DNA of 64,000 bases from a bacterium. Lineage in GTDB: Bacteria; Cyanobacteriota; Vampirovibrionia; Gastranaerophilales; Gastranaerophilaceae. The position numbers were made by a program, and so were the translations under genes. Under the pieces are notes generated by a model, which saw nothing but the letters and a program-made list of their open reading frames with translations, was not told the origin of the DNA and did no database searches. This document shows, in pieces, positions 41,631 to 50,302 of this stretch. The DNA lies in NCBI GenBank assembly GCA_017467605.1, contig JAFUSQ010000036.1, forward strand, positions 37,560-101,559, written 5' to 3'. Position 1 is the stretch's first letter; each line of letters opens with the position of its first letter.

Positions 41631-43082
41631 TTATATGGTATCAACATATAAATCCTTATCCCGTTCCGCAATTTCTTCAGGTGTCAAAATCTTGCGTAAA
41701 GTAAAGGTTTTAGCATTATTTTTGCTATGGTTAAATTCTTCTAGGTAATAGCCGTTTAAATATGCTAATTCATTTACACCGTCCACAATATCAGCGAATT
41801 CCCGCCTAAAAAAGCCCCTAGATAGCCCAATATCCTTATGATGATTGATTAAATCCGTCTTATAGAAACTTTCGTTAATATGTTCCATAAAAAACTCATA
41901 GACCTTTGTATATTGGTCATTATAAGGGCTTGAAAATGCCAAAAAGTTAATATAATCTTGACTTAAAAACTCGGTCAAATATATACCTTGCTCAAAATCC
42001 GTTTCAGTTATGGTTAATTCGCTCGGATGATTAAGACAAGCACAAAAAGTTGCTAATTTAATGGCTTTTAGTTCCCTAGACAAAATTTCCTTTTTCTCTA
42101 GTGCAACATTAGTTTTATTAAACATTTCAACAAGTTTCTTTTTGTATGGATATAAGTACCCTAGAGCAACACTCTGCGGTAATTTGTAAACTGCGTTGTT
42201 CGGTATAGCGTGGAATATTTCAAGCATTTTTTTATCAATATTTTCACATTCCTTATACGCCTGCTGAATTCTCTTATATGTTTCATCAGGATTTCCAATG
42301 TCTGATTTTATTAAATCAGGTTGAAATGTAACAAATGTTCTGCGTGCAATACCTAATTCCATGATACGCTCAAAGAGTTCATTTAACTTTTTATCTTTGA
42401 ATATCAGAGGGTCTGAATATAACAAACAATTTATTATAATACCCTTAACTTTGCCACGTTTTTTATTTTCCATTTTTATAGATTTATCAGGCATAATTCC
42501 GTCATAACCTTGGAAAAGGGCTTCTATTGCCTGCCTTTGCTTTTCATCTTTAGCAATTAGAGTTAAACCGACTTCACTATCAATTATGAAAAATGCACCG
42601 TAGGGCATATCCATAAGTGCTACGGCATCCGCAACAAAGCCCTCTGTCGTGCATTTGTTGATAATAAGGTCAATTTCTCTAACTTTTGCAATTTCATTCT
42701 CAATTTTTGACTTTTCTAATTTTGTTGCATTTTCAAGTTTCATTTCTAAATTTCGGATTTTATCCTGATAGAAATTTTTTACTCTTGCTTCAATTTCTTT
42801 ATAAGGTGAAACTAGCATGTGATTTTCCACATCTTTTTTCAGGCGGTCTTTTCCACCGCCTGACGGAATTAAATCAATACAATATACGTTTAGATGTATT
42901 AAATTTTTACCGTCTGAATATTCATCCGTCTTAACACGTTTGAAACTCAATACATGAGTAAACATTGGCAACATTATTGCAGTAATACAAGTATCTTGTA
43001 TATCGGGCATTAAAGTTTTAGCCGTTTTAATAGCACTGCCAAACACTTCAGGCAGTTTGCTAAAATCAATCTGCTTTAGCAT
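41631..43082 (-). CDS. DUF3987-like primase/helicase-type ATPase
   Basis: A 483-residue protein with the layout of DUF3987 replication proteins on phages and satellites. The Walker A-like loop is IPSGGGKDR (residues about 72-80), with Asp where Ser/Thr is usual. A coiled coil (about 98-130) and FFIIDSEVGLTLIAKDEKQR (about 165-185, Walker B-like) follow. The C-terminal third is helical and wHTH-like (SRGFFRREFADIVDGVNELA). It would act in replication of the second element. It is preceded by two small genes on the same strand and followed by iteron-like repeats. Confidence 0.7.
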   Translation of the reverse strand: MLKQIDFSKLPEVFGSAIKTAKTLMPDIQDTCITAIMLPMFTHVLSFKRVKTDEYSDGKNLIHLNVYCIDLIPSGGGKDRLKKDVENHMLVSPYKEIEARVKNFYQDKIRNLEMKLENATKLEKSKIENEIAKVREIDLIINKCTTEGFVADAVALMDMPYGAFFIIDSEVGLTLIAKDEKQRQAIEALFQGYDGIMPDKSIKMENKKRGKVKGIIINCLLYSDPLIFKDKKLNELFERIMELGIARRTFVTFQPDLIKSDIGNPDETYKRIQQAYKECENIDKKMLEIFHAIPNNAVYKLPQSVALGYLYPYKKKLVEMFNKTNVALEKKEILSRELKAIKLATFCACLNHPSELTITETDFEQGIYLTEFLSQDYINFLAFSSPYNDQYTKVYEFFMEHINESFYKTDLINHHKDIGLSRGFFRREFADIVDGVNELAYLNGYYLEEFNHSKNNAKTFTLRKILTPEEIAERDKDLYVDTI

Positions 43083-43115
43083 TCTACTTTCTCCTTTTGG
43101 TTTGTATAGATAAAA

Positions 43116-43289
43116 TTAGCAAGCGTTTTTCTTAAATTCCTGCCGTTTTTTATCTAGTTTTAGTAATAAACTAGCAAAGCCCGAAAAATTCTCAATAATT
43201 TCTACGGCTTCAGCTCTTGAAATATTTTCTTGCTGAAACTGTCCGAAATGCTTTATTGTATCATTTATCAGAACTTCACTCGGTGTCAT
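43116..43289 (-). CDS. Small protein of 57 residues, unknown
   Basis: A protein (MTPSEVLINDTIKHFGQFQQ, ending LDKKRQEFKKNAC) that is fully helical in appearance. It starts seven bases after the stop of the small HTH gene, with a GAGGT site inside that gene's end. It precedes the replication ATPase by 33 bases in the same operon. It is below 60 residues and easily missed; the family is unknown. Confidence 0.6.
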   Translation of the reverse strand: MTPSEVLINDTIKHFGQFQQENISRAEAVEIIENFSGFASLLLKLDKKRQEFKKNAC

Positions 43290-43296
43290 TGACTAT

Positions 43297-43485
43297 TTAG
43301 ACCTCAACACCTATTTTTGACGTCAAACTTTTTATTGCATTAGAAACTTCAATAAATTTATTTTCAGAAAGTTCTTTGCGTAACAATCTTGAAAATGATG
43401 TTTCGTTAATGCCTAATTCTTCGGCTATTTCGTAATGTTTTAGCCTAGATTTTTCTATCAATTCTCTAATTTTTAAATTTTGCAT
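43297..43485 (-). CDS. Cro-like small HTH protein
   Basis: A 62-residue protein (MQNLKIRELIEKSRLKHYEI) with the HTH AEELGINETSFSRLLRKELS. CAGGAGAATATT is the ribosome site. It is divergent from the larger XRE repressor with 136 bases between, a Cro/CI-like arrangement. Palindromic sites lie next to both starts. It leads the leftward replication operon of the second element. Confidence 0.8.
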   Translation of the reverse strand: MQNLKIRELIEKSRLKHYEIAEELGINETSFSRLLRKELSENKFIEVSNAIKSLTSKIGVEV

Positions 43486-43496
43486 AATATTCTCCT

Positions 43497-43621
43497 GTGA
43501 AATATATTTTACTTTTTATTCCCTTTGTAATATTATGGTTATAACAGATAACAAAAATTATTATCATAAAAAATATAAGCAATTTTGAGTAAAATTTAAA
43601 AAATGGGGAAATATATTTCAC
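43497..43621. promoter_or_regulatory. Paired operators between the Cro-like and repressor genes
   Basis: GTGAAATATATTT (43497-43509) and its exact inverse AAATATATTTCAC (43609-43621) lie at the two ends of the divergent control region. Each is itself nearly palindromic around AAATATATTT, and each abuts or overlaps a start codon. This is the expected layout for a two-operator switch. Confidence 0.65.
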
Positions 43622-44320
43622 ATGATAAAAAAGAAAAAAACTAAAAAAGCAAAAGAAACAAAGTATTCAGACAAGTTATTTAATGAAAAAGATTTGTTTG
43701 GCAAAAGATTAAAGAAATGCAGAGAAGAAAACAAATTATCTCACGAGAAATTATCAAAATTTCTTGATGAACAAAAAAATATATATTTAAGTGATAAATC
43801 TTTAAAAACCTATGAAGTAACGGAAAAGCACCATGAAGATTATGAAAAAGCACTTGGGATGTCATTTTATAGGTTTTTATCACTAGCGGATTTCTTTAAT
43901 GTATCACTAGACTATATGGCTGGCAGAGAACAATGTAAAACTCCTGAAAAGCAGGAAGTCTTTAAATTAACTGGGTTATATGATAAAACGCAAGATATAT
44001 TGAAAAATGCCGTTGAAAATAAAGAAAAATTGCCGGAATTAGCCGTAAAATTGCACGTTATAAATTATTTAATACAAAATATGAATAATAATGATTTTTT
44101 ATTAAATATGCACAAATTCCTTTTTGCAGAATACGGAATTCCTGATGAAAATAACAAAGGATATGTTTTTAAAGCATTTCCTTATGTTTATTCAGACGGT
44201 AACTACAAAGGTCAATCATTATTAAATGCCGATGAAATATCTGACATATTTTATTCTAAACTTCAACAAGATATAGCAATTATGAAAGAAAAATTTTCAA
44301 ATAATTCAGTAGTAGTTTAA
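43622..44320 (+). CDS. Phage-type XRE repressor
   Basis: A 232-residue protein with a basic leader (MIKKKKTKKAKETKYSDKLF) and an HTH (LFGKRLKKCREENKLSHEKL, then SDKSLKTYEVTEKHHEDYEK). A second segment RFLSLADFFNVSLDYMAGRE is typical of XRE repressors with two motif parts. The C-terminal helical domain probably dimerises. No S24 protease is present. The start codon lies directly on the right-hand operator. It is the lysogeny-type regulator of the second element and is followed by a strong terminator. Confidence 0.82.
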   Translation: MIKKKKTKKAKETKYSDKLFNEKDLFGKRLKKCREENKLSHEKLSKFLDEQKNIYLSDKSLKTYEVTEKHHEDYEKALGMSFYRFLSLADFFNVSLDYMAGREQCKTPEKQEVFKLTGLYDKTQDILKNAVENKEKLPELAVKLHVINYLIQNMNNNDFLLNMHKFLFAEYGIPDENNKGYVFKAFPYVYSDGNYKGQSLLNADEISDIFYSKLQQDIAIMKEKFSNNSVVV

Positions 44321-44341
44321 AATTACAATTACAATAAACTC

Positions 44342-44366
44342 AAAGCCCTATTTTTAGGGCTTTTTC
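44342..44366 (+). terminator. Terminator of the repressor gene
   Basis: AAAGCCCTA (44342-44350) and TAGGGCTTT (44355-44363) form a perfect 9-bp stem with a short T loop, followed by TTCTT. Confidence 0.88.
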
Positions 44367-44510
44367 TTATGCTACATGTTCAAGTAAAAAAGTTCTGAAA
44401 TCGTACACTAAAGTGAGTTTTTTATTGCTTTTAGCCATTTCTGCAAAATAGCAGAATGGCTTTTTGTATGTATAGCGTAGGTTTTGCCCCTTGTAGATTA
44501 TCAGAGAGAT
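44367..44510 (-). pseudogene. 3' relic of another serine recombinase
   Basis: The minus strand encodes NLRYTYKKPFCYFAEMAKSN then KKLTLVYDFRTFLLEHVA and a stop. This is the C-terminal end of the serine recombinase family; compare NIHYDYKKPFDIFAKGLNRN at the end of the 34 kb recombinase. Nothing of the catalytic or recombinase domains is left, and a terminator hairpin lies just upstream. The DNA of the two ends is also similar in blocks (GAGTTTTTTATT, GGCTTTTTGTA), though not identical. Confidence 0.65.
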
Positions 44511-44530
44511 TGAGAATACTACCCCCGGAA

Positions 44531-44556
44531 GTTTGAGAGAATTCTCAAACTTTTTA
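44531..44556 (+). terminator. Rho-independent terminator-like hairpin
   Basis: GTTTGAGA-gaat-TCTCAAAC (44531-44550) is followed by TTTTTAC. No plus-strand gene other than the already terminated repressor precedes it. Confidence 0.6.
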
Positions 44557-44750
44557 CATTTCGAGGGAAATATTTCAAAACTAACGGATAAAAACTCCAA
44601 AACTCTCAGATAATTCACTCTCAAAGCTACTTGATAGGTTATGTGTTAATCTATGTGTAGTTAGACTAGTAGTTCGGTTTTGTCAGTTTGACTATTATAT
44701 TTTCTGAAACTCGCTCGTTGTAGGGGGGGTGTTGGTCGGAAGTGCAACTA

Positions 44751-44852
44751 TACCCAAAAAACCGATTTACTCACTTTTACTCTTTATTTACTCTTTCCGG
44801 TCGGCTACTTTCCAATAATAGTAAGAAATTTTTTAGAGCGGTTTTTTGGGTA
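44751..44852. repeat. 14-bp perfect inverted repeat enclosing TTTACTC repeats
   Basis: TACCCAAAAAACCG (44751-44764) and CGGTTTTTTGGGTA (44839-44852) enclose 74 bp that hold three TTTACTC/TTTTACTC copies. GGTCGG motifs lie beside each arm, and a G7 run lies at about 44723-44729, rare in this AT-rich DNA. No gene lies between 44511 and 44883. It may be an origin, a transfer site or the remains of a small non-autonomous element. Confidence 0.5.
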
Positions 44853-44883
44853 AGGTATGGGTATTTTGGTAAAGGTAAAAATA

Positions 44884-45093
44884 TCATTTTTCGTTATCAA
44901 TAAAAAACGCATTTAGTAAATCTGCATTTTGTCTTAAATTTTTTATTACTGGTGCGAGGTTATAACATTCTTCTATTTCAGGTTGATTTGATACAAAATA
45001 ATCAACAATAACTGCTATGTTATAAACATTCTCTGACCATTTACTAATTTTCTTAAACTCTTTATTTGTAATATTGTATCCTGCTTCTTCCAT
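44884..45093 (-). CDS. Small acidic protein of 69 residues, unknown
   Basis: A helical protein (MEEAGYNITNKEFKKISKWS, ending LLNAFFIDNEK). The ATG at 45093 is chosen because GGAGGGGATT directly precedes it; the ATG at 45105 overlaps that site. It lies in the gap between the second element and the nuclease-methyltransferase gene. No family is recognised. Confidence 0.6.
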   Translation of the reverse strand: MEEAGYNITNKEFKKISKWSENVYNIAVIVDYFVSNQPEIEECYNLAPVIKNLRQNADLLNAFFIDNEK

Positions 45094-45182
45094 AATCCCC
45101 TCCATATATCAGGAAACACAATACATGAAAGAAGCCAAAAAAGCGAAAAAGCAGGAAAAATTTTACAAATAAACACAATGAC

Positions 45183-47150
45183 TTAAAATTTTGTATTTGG
45201 GAAATAAGGATCAGTTAGTTCACAAAAATACTTATGAATTTTATCATAAATTTCTTGTTCTCTATTGTCATTATAATTATCTACAATATCCACAAATATC
45301 TTATATATGTTGTCTTTTATCTTAGTATCTTTTGATTTTTTTCTGTATTGATTAATAATCATTTTTGTATATAGAATACACTCTTTTTTATTTGTTCTGT
45401 AATCAAATATTGGTAAACGATCTTTTTGCCATAAAAATGTTCCCATTATCATTAGATCTTTTAGCCAATTATCATTCTCTAGTCTATCTTCTTCAAAAAG
45501 AGGTTCTAAATTCCCAAACAAATAGTTATTTGGGAAAAAATATTTCATCATATTAATATAACAATATTTGTGTAATTCCTTAAAATCCACTGTTAAAAAA
45601 TCTGCTTTAGGTTTTTCACTATATTCAAGATTCCCTCTCGCAATTACTGAATTTATATCCCTGATATTATAATTGTATAAATTTATATCAGATTTCCTAA
45701 CATTTGTTGATGCACTTTTTTTCATGTATTTGGTTGTTATCATTTCAAATTTTGATAGTTGAAAAATATCAACACTATCTAAAATTTTAAATTTATAATT
45801 TTTTATATATTCATAATCCATACCCTTCTTATCTTTTACATATAAAGCCGCTACTACCGGAAATGGTTGACCGGATAAATCCAAAAATTCGCTATTAGGA
45901 AAAATCACAGCATCCTTCAATTTATAATTTTCTTTTAGTTTTTTTAACGATTTAAAGTTAGTTTCTTTTATTAAATAAGATAGAGGGTGTAAAACGCAAA
46001 TTGCTTTAGGATTTAATTTTACATACGCATTTAGAAACATACGACCTAAATCTCTAGTTTTTATATCAGAATCTATTTCAATTTCACATTTTGTTTTCTT
46101 TTGTAATCCATGTTTTTTGCTATGGCTATATATATCATTATATGGGGGATTTCCAATTATAATAACATCATCTTCATCTGTTAAATTATATTTTGATCTT
46201 TTTATATTAGTCAATGTGTTATCTATTTCTATATTTTCAAAACCGAGAAAATCCAATATGTAAATAGCCGCAGGATCAATATCTCTTCCGATAATTTTAC
46301 AGTCATTAAATGCTTCTAAAAAAGCACCGCAACCACAACATAAATCAAGAACAAACGTTGTATCATCAATATATTTACCAACCATTTTTGCGATTAAATC
46401 CACTAACTTAGGAGGAGTGTAATATTTGCCTAAATTGCTTTTTTTAGTGTCTTTTAAATGAGATGAGTAATTATGTTTTATATATTCTTTAAAGTAATTT
46501 AAATCCCTAATATAATATTTTTCTATTAAATCTGAACGAAGTATTTTTACCGTATTAGAATCTTTAAATTCAACTAATAACTCTTTGTCACCCATTCCTG
46601 GGTTAAACAAGATTCCCTTATTAAGGTATGTTGGTTGTGTTCCAATGTTACATATAATCTTTAGTATATCATCTGTTTCTATTTTTATTTTATCACTTAA
46701 CATCCAATCTAACACTTCAGGTAGGTGAGCATCTATACATATTTTTTGACAATTATTATCAATAAAATCTAAAAAAGCTTTTTTAGATTTTTTGTCAAAA
46801 TCAAAAGAGATATATGAATTTTCCAGTGGTTTTTTCCAATTAAAGGTTTCTGTTTTATATACTTTTATATATTTATTAGTGCAAATAAAAAAGTATTGGA
46901 AGTTTTCAATTAAAAATTTTTGACTTGTTCTATCCCTAATTTCTTTAAAAGCATCTTTATAAGCTATTTCGTTGTCTTCTCTCTTTATTTCGCCCAAAAT
47001 ACTCCTTGTTTTGAACAATACATCAGGTCCAACTGCACCCCAAGTATCATAATCAGAGCCAAGCTCAAACTTTTCATCTAACCAATTTAATAGTTCATGA
47101 TGATATTTTATTTCTTTAGGCTTATCTGATATTTTATTTTTTATTTTCAT
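45183..47150 (-). CDS. Nuclease-adenine methyltransferase fusion (type IIG/BREX-like R-M)
   Basis: A 655-residue protein. The N-terminal PD-(D/E)XK module has GPDVLFKTRSILGEIK (Pro42-Asp43, Glu54, Lys56). An N6-adenine methyltransferase core with LDLCCGCGAF (268-277, SAM motif I) and NPPY (334-337) follows, and the remaining 300 residues would recognise DNA. AAAGGATATAAA is the ribosome site. It is shorter than most type IIG enzymes. Its start overlaps the stop of the upstream DUF4143 ATPase gene by four bases, so the two are coupled, an unusual pairing for a restriction enzyme. Confidence 0.82.
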   Translation of the reverse strand: MKIKNKISDKPKEIKYHHELLNWLDEKFELGSDYDTWGAVGPDVLFKTRSILGEIKREDNEIAYKDAFKEIRDRTSQKFLIENFQYFFICTNKYIKVYKTETFNWKKPLENSYISFDFDKKSKKAFLDFIDNNCQKICIDAHLPEVLDWMLSDKIKIETDDILKIICNIGTQPTYLNKGILFNPGMGDKELLVEFKDSNTVKILRSDLIEKYYIRDLNYFKEYIKHNYSSHLKDTKKSNLGKYYTPPKLVDLIAKMVGKYIDDTTFVLDLCCGCGAFLEAFNDCKIIGRDIDPAAIYILDFLGFENIEIDNTLTNIKRSKYNLTDEDDVIIIGNPPYNDIYSHSKKHGLQKKTKCEIEIDSDIKTRDLGRMFLNAYVKLNPKAICVLHPLSYLIKETNFKSLKKLKENYKLKDAVIFPNSEFLDLSGQPFPVVAALYVKDKKGMDYEYIKNYKFKILDSVDIFQLSKFEMITTKYMKKSASTNVRKSDINLYNYNIRDINSVIARGNLEYSEKPKADFLTVDFKELHKYCYINMMKYFFPNNYLFGNLEPLFEEDRLENDNWLKDLMIMGTFLWQKDRLPIFDYRTNKKECILYTKMIINQYRKKSKDTKIKDNIYKIFVDIVDNYNDNREQEIYDKIHKYFCELTDPYFPNTKF

Positions 47151-48457
47151 TTTATATCCTTTATAATTTGATCAAACTTGCCTGCTATAAATAATGGAAT
47201 GTTGTAAAGCCCGTTATTTATTTCAAAATCAGCAAGGCTCGTTCTTATACTTATTTCTGGTTCAAATTTTTCTCTGTATACTTTTAGCGATTTTGCCTGT
47301 AAATTTGTCGTTGCTTTGACTTCAACGGGGATTAAATAACCGTCTGTTTGGATTACAAAATCAATTTCTGCATTACCTGATTTACTTATCCAATATGCAA
47401 CTTCCATATCATCAAGTGTTTTCAATTGTTGCAATACGTATTGTTCTGCCAATGCTCCGTTAAATTCGGTAAAAATTTTATCGCCATCAATTAAAGTTCT
47501 TGCCGGAAGTTTACTCAACGCACAAAGTAAGCCGACATCCAAAATAAACAGTTTAAAAGCTTTTGTATCTTCATAGGCTCTTATAGGCAGAGCAGGTTTT
47601 GTAATGCGGTTTATTTTATAAACAAGTCCGCAATTTATAAGCCAAGATAAAGCTTCTTCAAATTCATCCGCTCTTGCACCTTGTTTAATTTTTTTATAAA
47701 CAAATTTTTTACTTTCTTGAGTTAATTGATTTGGAATAGATTCCCATAGCAAATCTATTTTTAATTTTCCCGTTGAAGAAATATGCTTTGAAAAATCGTT
47801 TGTATAAGCATCTAAAATATTTTCCTGTATTTTTCTTGCCTTTTTATAATCGTTATTTTTGACAAAATCATTCACTACTTCGGGCATTCCGCCGATATAA
47901 TAATATTTTTTTAGCCATTCAATATATTTAGGTTTAAAGGTTTTGATATTATCTGAATTTGGCTTATTCAATAATTCAACAAAATTTTCTTTGCCCATAG
48001 CATCAAGAAATTCCAAGAATGATAGCGGATATAAATCCAAAAAATCAACTTTCCCAACAGGGAAAGACATATCCTCATGCAGAGCCACACCCAACAAACT
48101 TCCTGCCGCAACTATGTGATATTCGGGATTGTTTTCATAAAAATATTTAAGTGCAGTCAGAGCCTTCGGACATTCTTGAATTTCATCAAGAATAATCAAT
48201 GTATTATTAGCATCAATCTTTGAATGTTCAAGTTCTAAACCCTCAATGATTCTTTTTGTATTCAAATCCTTTGAAAAATGCTCACGCATTAGGTCATTAT
48301 CTTCGAAGTTTATATAAATAGTCTTTTTATATTGAGTTTTGCCAAACTCTTTCATAAGCCAAGTTTTACCAACTTGTCTTGCACCTCTTATTATAAGAGG
48401 TTTACGGTTTTGGCTTTCTTTCCAATCTATAAGTTTGTTGATGGCATATCTTTGCAT
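47147..48457 (-). CDS. AAA ATPase of the AAA_14/DUF4143 family
   Basis: A 436-residue ATPase. It begins MQRYAINKLIDWKESQNRKP, with Walker A GARQVGKT (25-32) and Walker B TLIILDEIQECP. The C-terminal DUF4143 domain has AEIDFVIQTDGYLIPVEVKA, a PD-(D/E)XK-like strand arrangement. The ATG at 48457 follows GAGGAATTGT; a longer frame to 48517 has no site. Members are widespread in anaerobes and of unclear role. Overlap with the methyltransferase fusion suggests co-function or simple co-transfer. Confidence 0.88.
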   Translation of the reverse strand: MQRYAINKLIDWKESQNRKPLIIRGARQVGKTWLMKEFGKTQYKKTIYINFEDNDLMREHFSKDLNTKRIIEGLELEHSKIDANNTLIILDEIQECPKALTALKYFYENNPEYHIVAAGSLLGVALHEDMSFPVGKVDFLDLYPLSFLEFLDAMGKENFVELLNKPNSDNIKTFKPKYIEWLKKYYYIGGMPEVVNDFVKNNDYKKARKIQENILDAYTNDFSKHISSTGKLKIDLLWESIPNQLTQESKKFVYKKIKQGARADEFEEALSWLINCGLVYKINRITKPALPIRAYEDTKAFKLFILDVGLLCALSKLPARTLIDGDKIFTEFNGALAEQYVLQQLKTLDDMEVAYWISKSGNAEIDFVIQTDGYLIPVEVKATTNLQAKSLKVYREKFEPEISIRTSLADFEINNGLYNIPLFIAGKFDQIIKDIK

Positions 48458-48674
48458 ACAATTCCTCAAAATTATCGTAACATTTCTTAACGTATTATGT
48501 AAATAGATTTTGAACATAAATCATATAAATAGATGACATTTTTTCGATGGACTTTTTATTTTAAAGTTGCATTTTTCATATGTACTTTTCCAAATAATAT
48601 GCCATTTTATAAAACGACTTTAATTTAATTCAAACCTCTGATAAAAATGTTTCAAACCAAGTGTGAATTTACAT

Positions 48675-49706
48675 TTATTTCAAATATTCTTTATAAAAAG
48701 TTTCAATTTTATCAAATGGAATTGCGTTTTTATCTCCGCCATCATATAAATCAACGTGGTTTGCACCTTTTACTATAAATAATTCCTTGTTATTGCCCTT
48801 TAACTTCTTAAAAGCATCTTCGCCCATATATCTGCTATGTGCATTTTCACCATGTACGATTAAAACTGCACTTCTGATTTCAGGTGCATATTGTAAAATA
48901 GGCATATTAATTAAAGAAAGTGATGATGTTATATTCCATTTGCCGTTTGAATTGATTGAACGAGAATGAAACCCTCTTTTAGTTTTATAGTATCCCCAAT
49001 AATCTTTAACAAATTGAGGTTCTTGACCTGTTAATTTTTCAGGAAGACCATCAGCACCTTTAAAATTACCATTTTTAAAATCTTGCGTTCTTTGTTTATT
49101 TAGTGCGATCTTGTTTTCATATCTTTGTTGTTCATCAACAGAATCATTGTAGCCTTTGGCGGAAACTCTTGTAATATCATACATTGTGGAAGCAACGGTC
49201 GCTTTAATTCTTGTATCCATAGCGGCTGCATTTATTGCAAAACCCCCAAAGCCACATATTCCAAGAATACCTATTTTATCAGGGTTTACAATATCCAAAT
49301 TTGAAAGATAATCAACTGCAGCTGAAAAATCTTCCGTATTTATATCAGGGCTTGCAACATGTCTGGGTGTTCCTTTACTTTCACCTGTAAAACTCGGATC
49401 AAATGCAAGCGTAACAAAACCTCTTTCTGCTAAATTTTGAGCATATAAACCGCTTGATTGCTCTTTAACTGCTCCAAATGGACCTGAAATTGCAATAGCC
49501 AAATATTTTTCATTTTTGTTGAGGCCTTTTGGAGTATATAAATCACCAACAAGAGTAATGCCGAATCTGTTTGTAAATTCAACTTTTTTAATTTCAACTT
49601 TATCAGATTTAGGGAATACTTTATCCCAAGTTTTTGCATTTACCACATTTGAGCCTCCAATAATAAGTAAAATTGCCAAACAACCTAACAAAATGTTTTT
49701 TATCAT
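48675..49706 (-). CDS. Secreted alpha/beta hydrolase with Cys nucleophile position
   Basis: A 343-residue hydrolase with a signal peptide (LLGCLAILLIIGGSNVVNA). The fold markers are VGDLYTPKG, ISGPFGAVKEQSSGLYAQNL (oxyanion region) and the nucleophile elbow GICGFGGF, where Cys takes the place of Ser as in dienelactone hydrolases. The acid and His parts are VIVHGEN-like and KGANHVDLYD. It is homologous to the cytoplasmic enzyme at 51077-52042. It is the last gene of the HxlR-adjacent operon. The substrate is unknown. Confidence 0.82.
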   Translation of the reverse strand: MIKNILLGCLAILLIIGGSNVVNAKTWDKVFPKSDKVEIKKVEFTNRFGITLVGDLYTPKGLNKNEKYLAIAISGPFGAVKEQSSGLYAQNLAERGFVTLAFDPSFTGESKGTPRHVASPDINTEDFSAAVDYLSNLDIVNPDKIGILGICGFGGFAINAAAMDTRIKATVASTMYDITRVSAKGYNDSVDEQQRYENKIALNKQRTQDFKNGNFKGADGLPEKLTGQEPQFVKDYWGYYKTKRGFHSRSINSNGKWNITSSLSLINMPILQYAPEIRSAVLIVHGENAHSRYMGEDAFKKLKGNNKELFIVKGANHVDLYDGGDKNAIPFDKIETFYKEYLK

Positions 49707-49707
49707 A

Positions 49708-50280
49708 TTACACCTCTACTTTTCTTATTATTTTAGCCGGTACTCCTGCAACAATTGTATTTTCAGGAACATCTTTTGTAACAACGGCATTTGCACCGAT
49801 TATTGCACCATCACCTATTGTTATACCCTGTAAAATCGTTGCGTTTGAACCTATCCAAACATTATTCCCAATTTTAATCGGTTTGGGGTAAATATTTTGC
49901 CTGAATTCAGGTCTTTCATCGTGGTTTAATGTAGCAAGAGTTATATTATGACCTATTAAAACACCATTACCTATTGTAATTCCGCCTTGGTCTTGGAACT
50001 TGCAGCAAGCATTTATAAATACATTTTTCCCAACAACAATATTCTTTCCGCAATCCGTATAAAAAGGCGGGAAAAGCCTGAATGTTTTATCAACTTTTCT
50101 TCCTGTAAGTTTAGAAAACAAATCAACAATTTCTTCAGGGGTGTGGTATTTGTTGTTGATTTCCATTGTAATCTTTATGGCTTCTTGGCTTAAAATATTA
50201 AATATTTTAAGCATTTCACCCTCAACACACCTACCAGATGCCATTATTTTGCGAAATTCATCTAAATTAATATCATCCAT
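49708..50280 (-). CDS. Hexapeptide-repeat O-acetyltransferase (maltose/galactoside type)
   Basis: A 190-residue left-handed beta-helix acetyltransferase. The N-terminal part GEMLKIFNILSQEAIKITME is less like the usual Mac domain. Hexapeptide repeats run from about 75 (GKNIVVGKNVFINACCKFQD) through GVLIGHNITLATLNHD (catalytic His) to the end motif VAGVPAKIIRKVEV. It acetylates sugars or similar hydroxyl compounds with acetyl-CoA. It lies in the operon between the EFR1 ferredoxin and the secreted hydrolase. The ribosome site is weak. Confidence 0.88.
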   Translation of the reverse strand: MDDINLDEFRKIMASGRCVEGEMLKIFNILSQEAIKITMEINNKYHTPEEIVDLFSKLTGRKVDKTFRLFPPFYTDCGKNIVVGKNVFINACCKFQDQGGITIGNGVLIGHNITLATLNHDERPEFRQNIYPKPIKIGNNVWIGSNATILQGITIGDGAIIGANAVVTKDVPENTIVAGVPAKIIRKVEV

Positions 50281-50302
50281 AGTTTAATATTATCATAATT
50301 AC

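Noticed and set aside
45125..45172. Plus-strand 15-codon peptide (MKEAKKAKKQEKFYK) behind an AGGAAA site
   Set aside because: The ribosome site is acceptable, but the peptide is very short, lysine-rich and isolated. Support is too thin to call it a gene.
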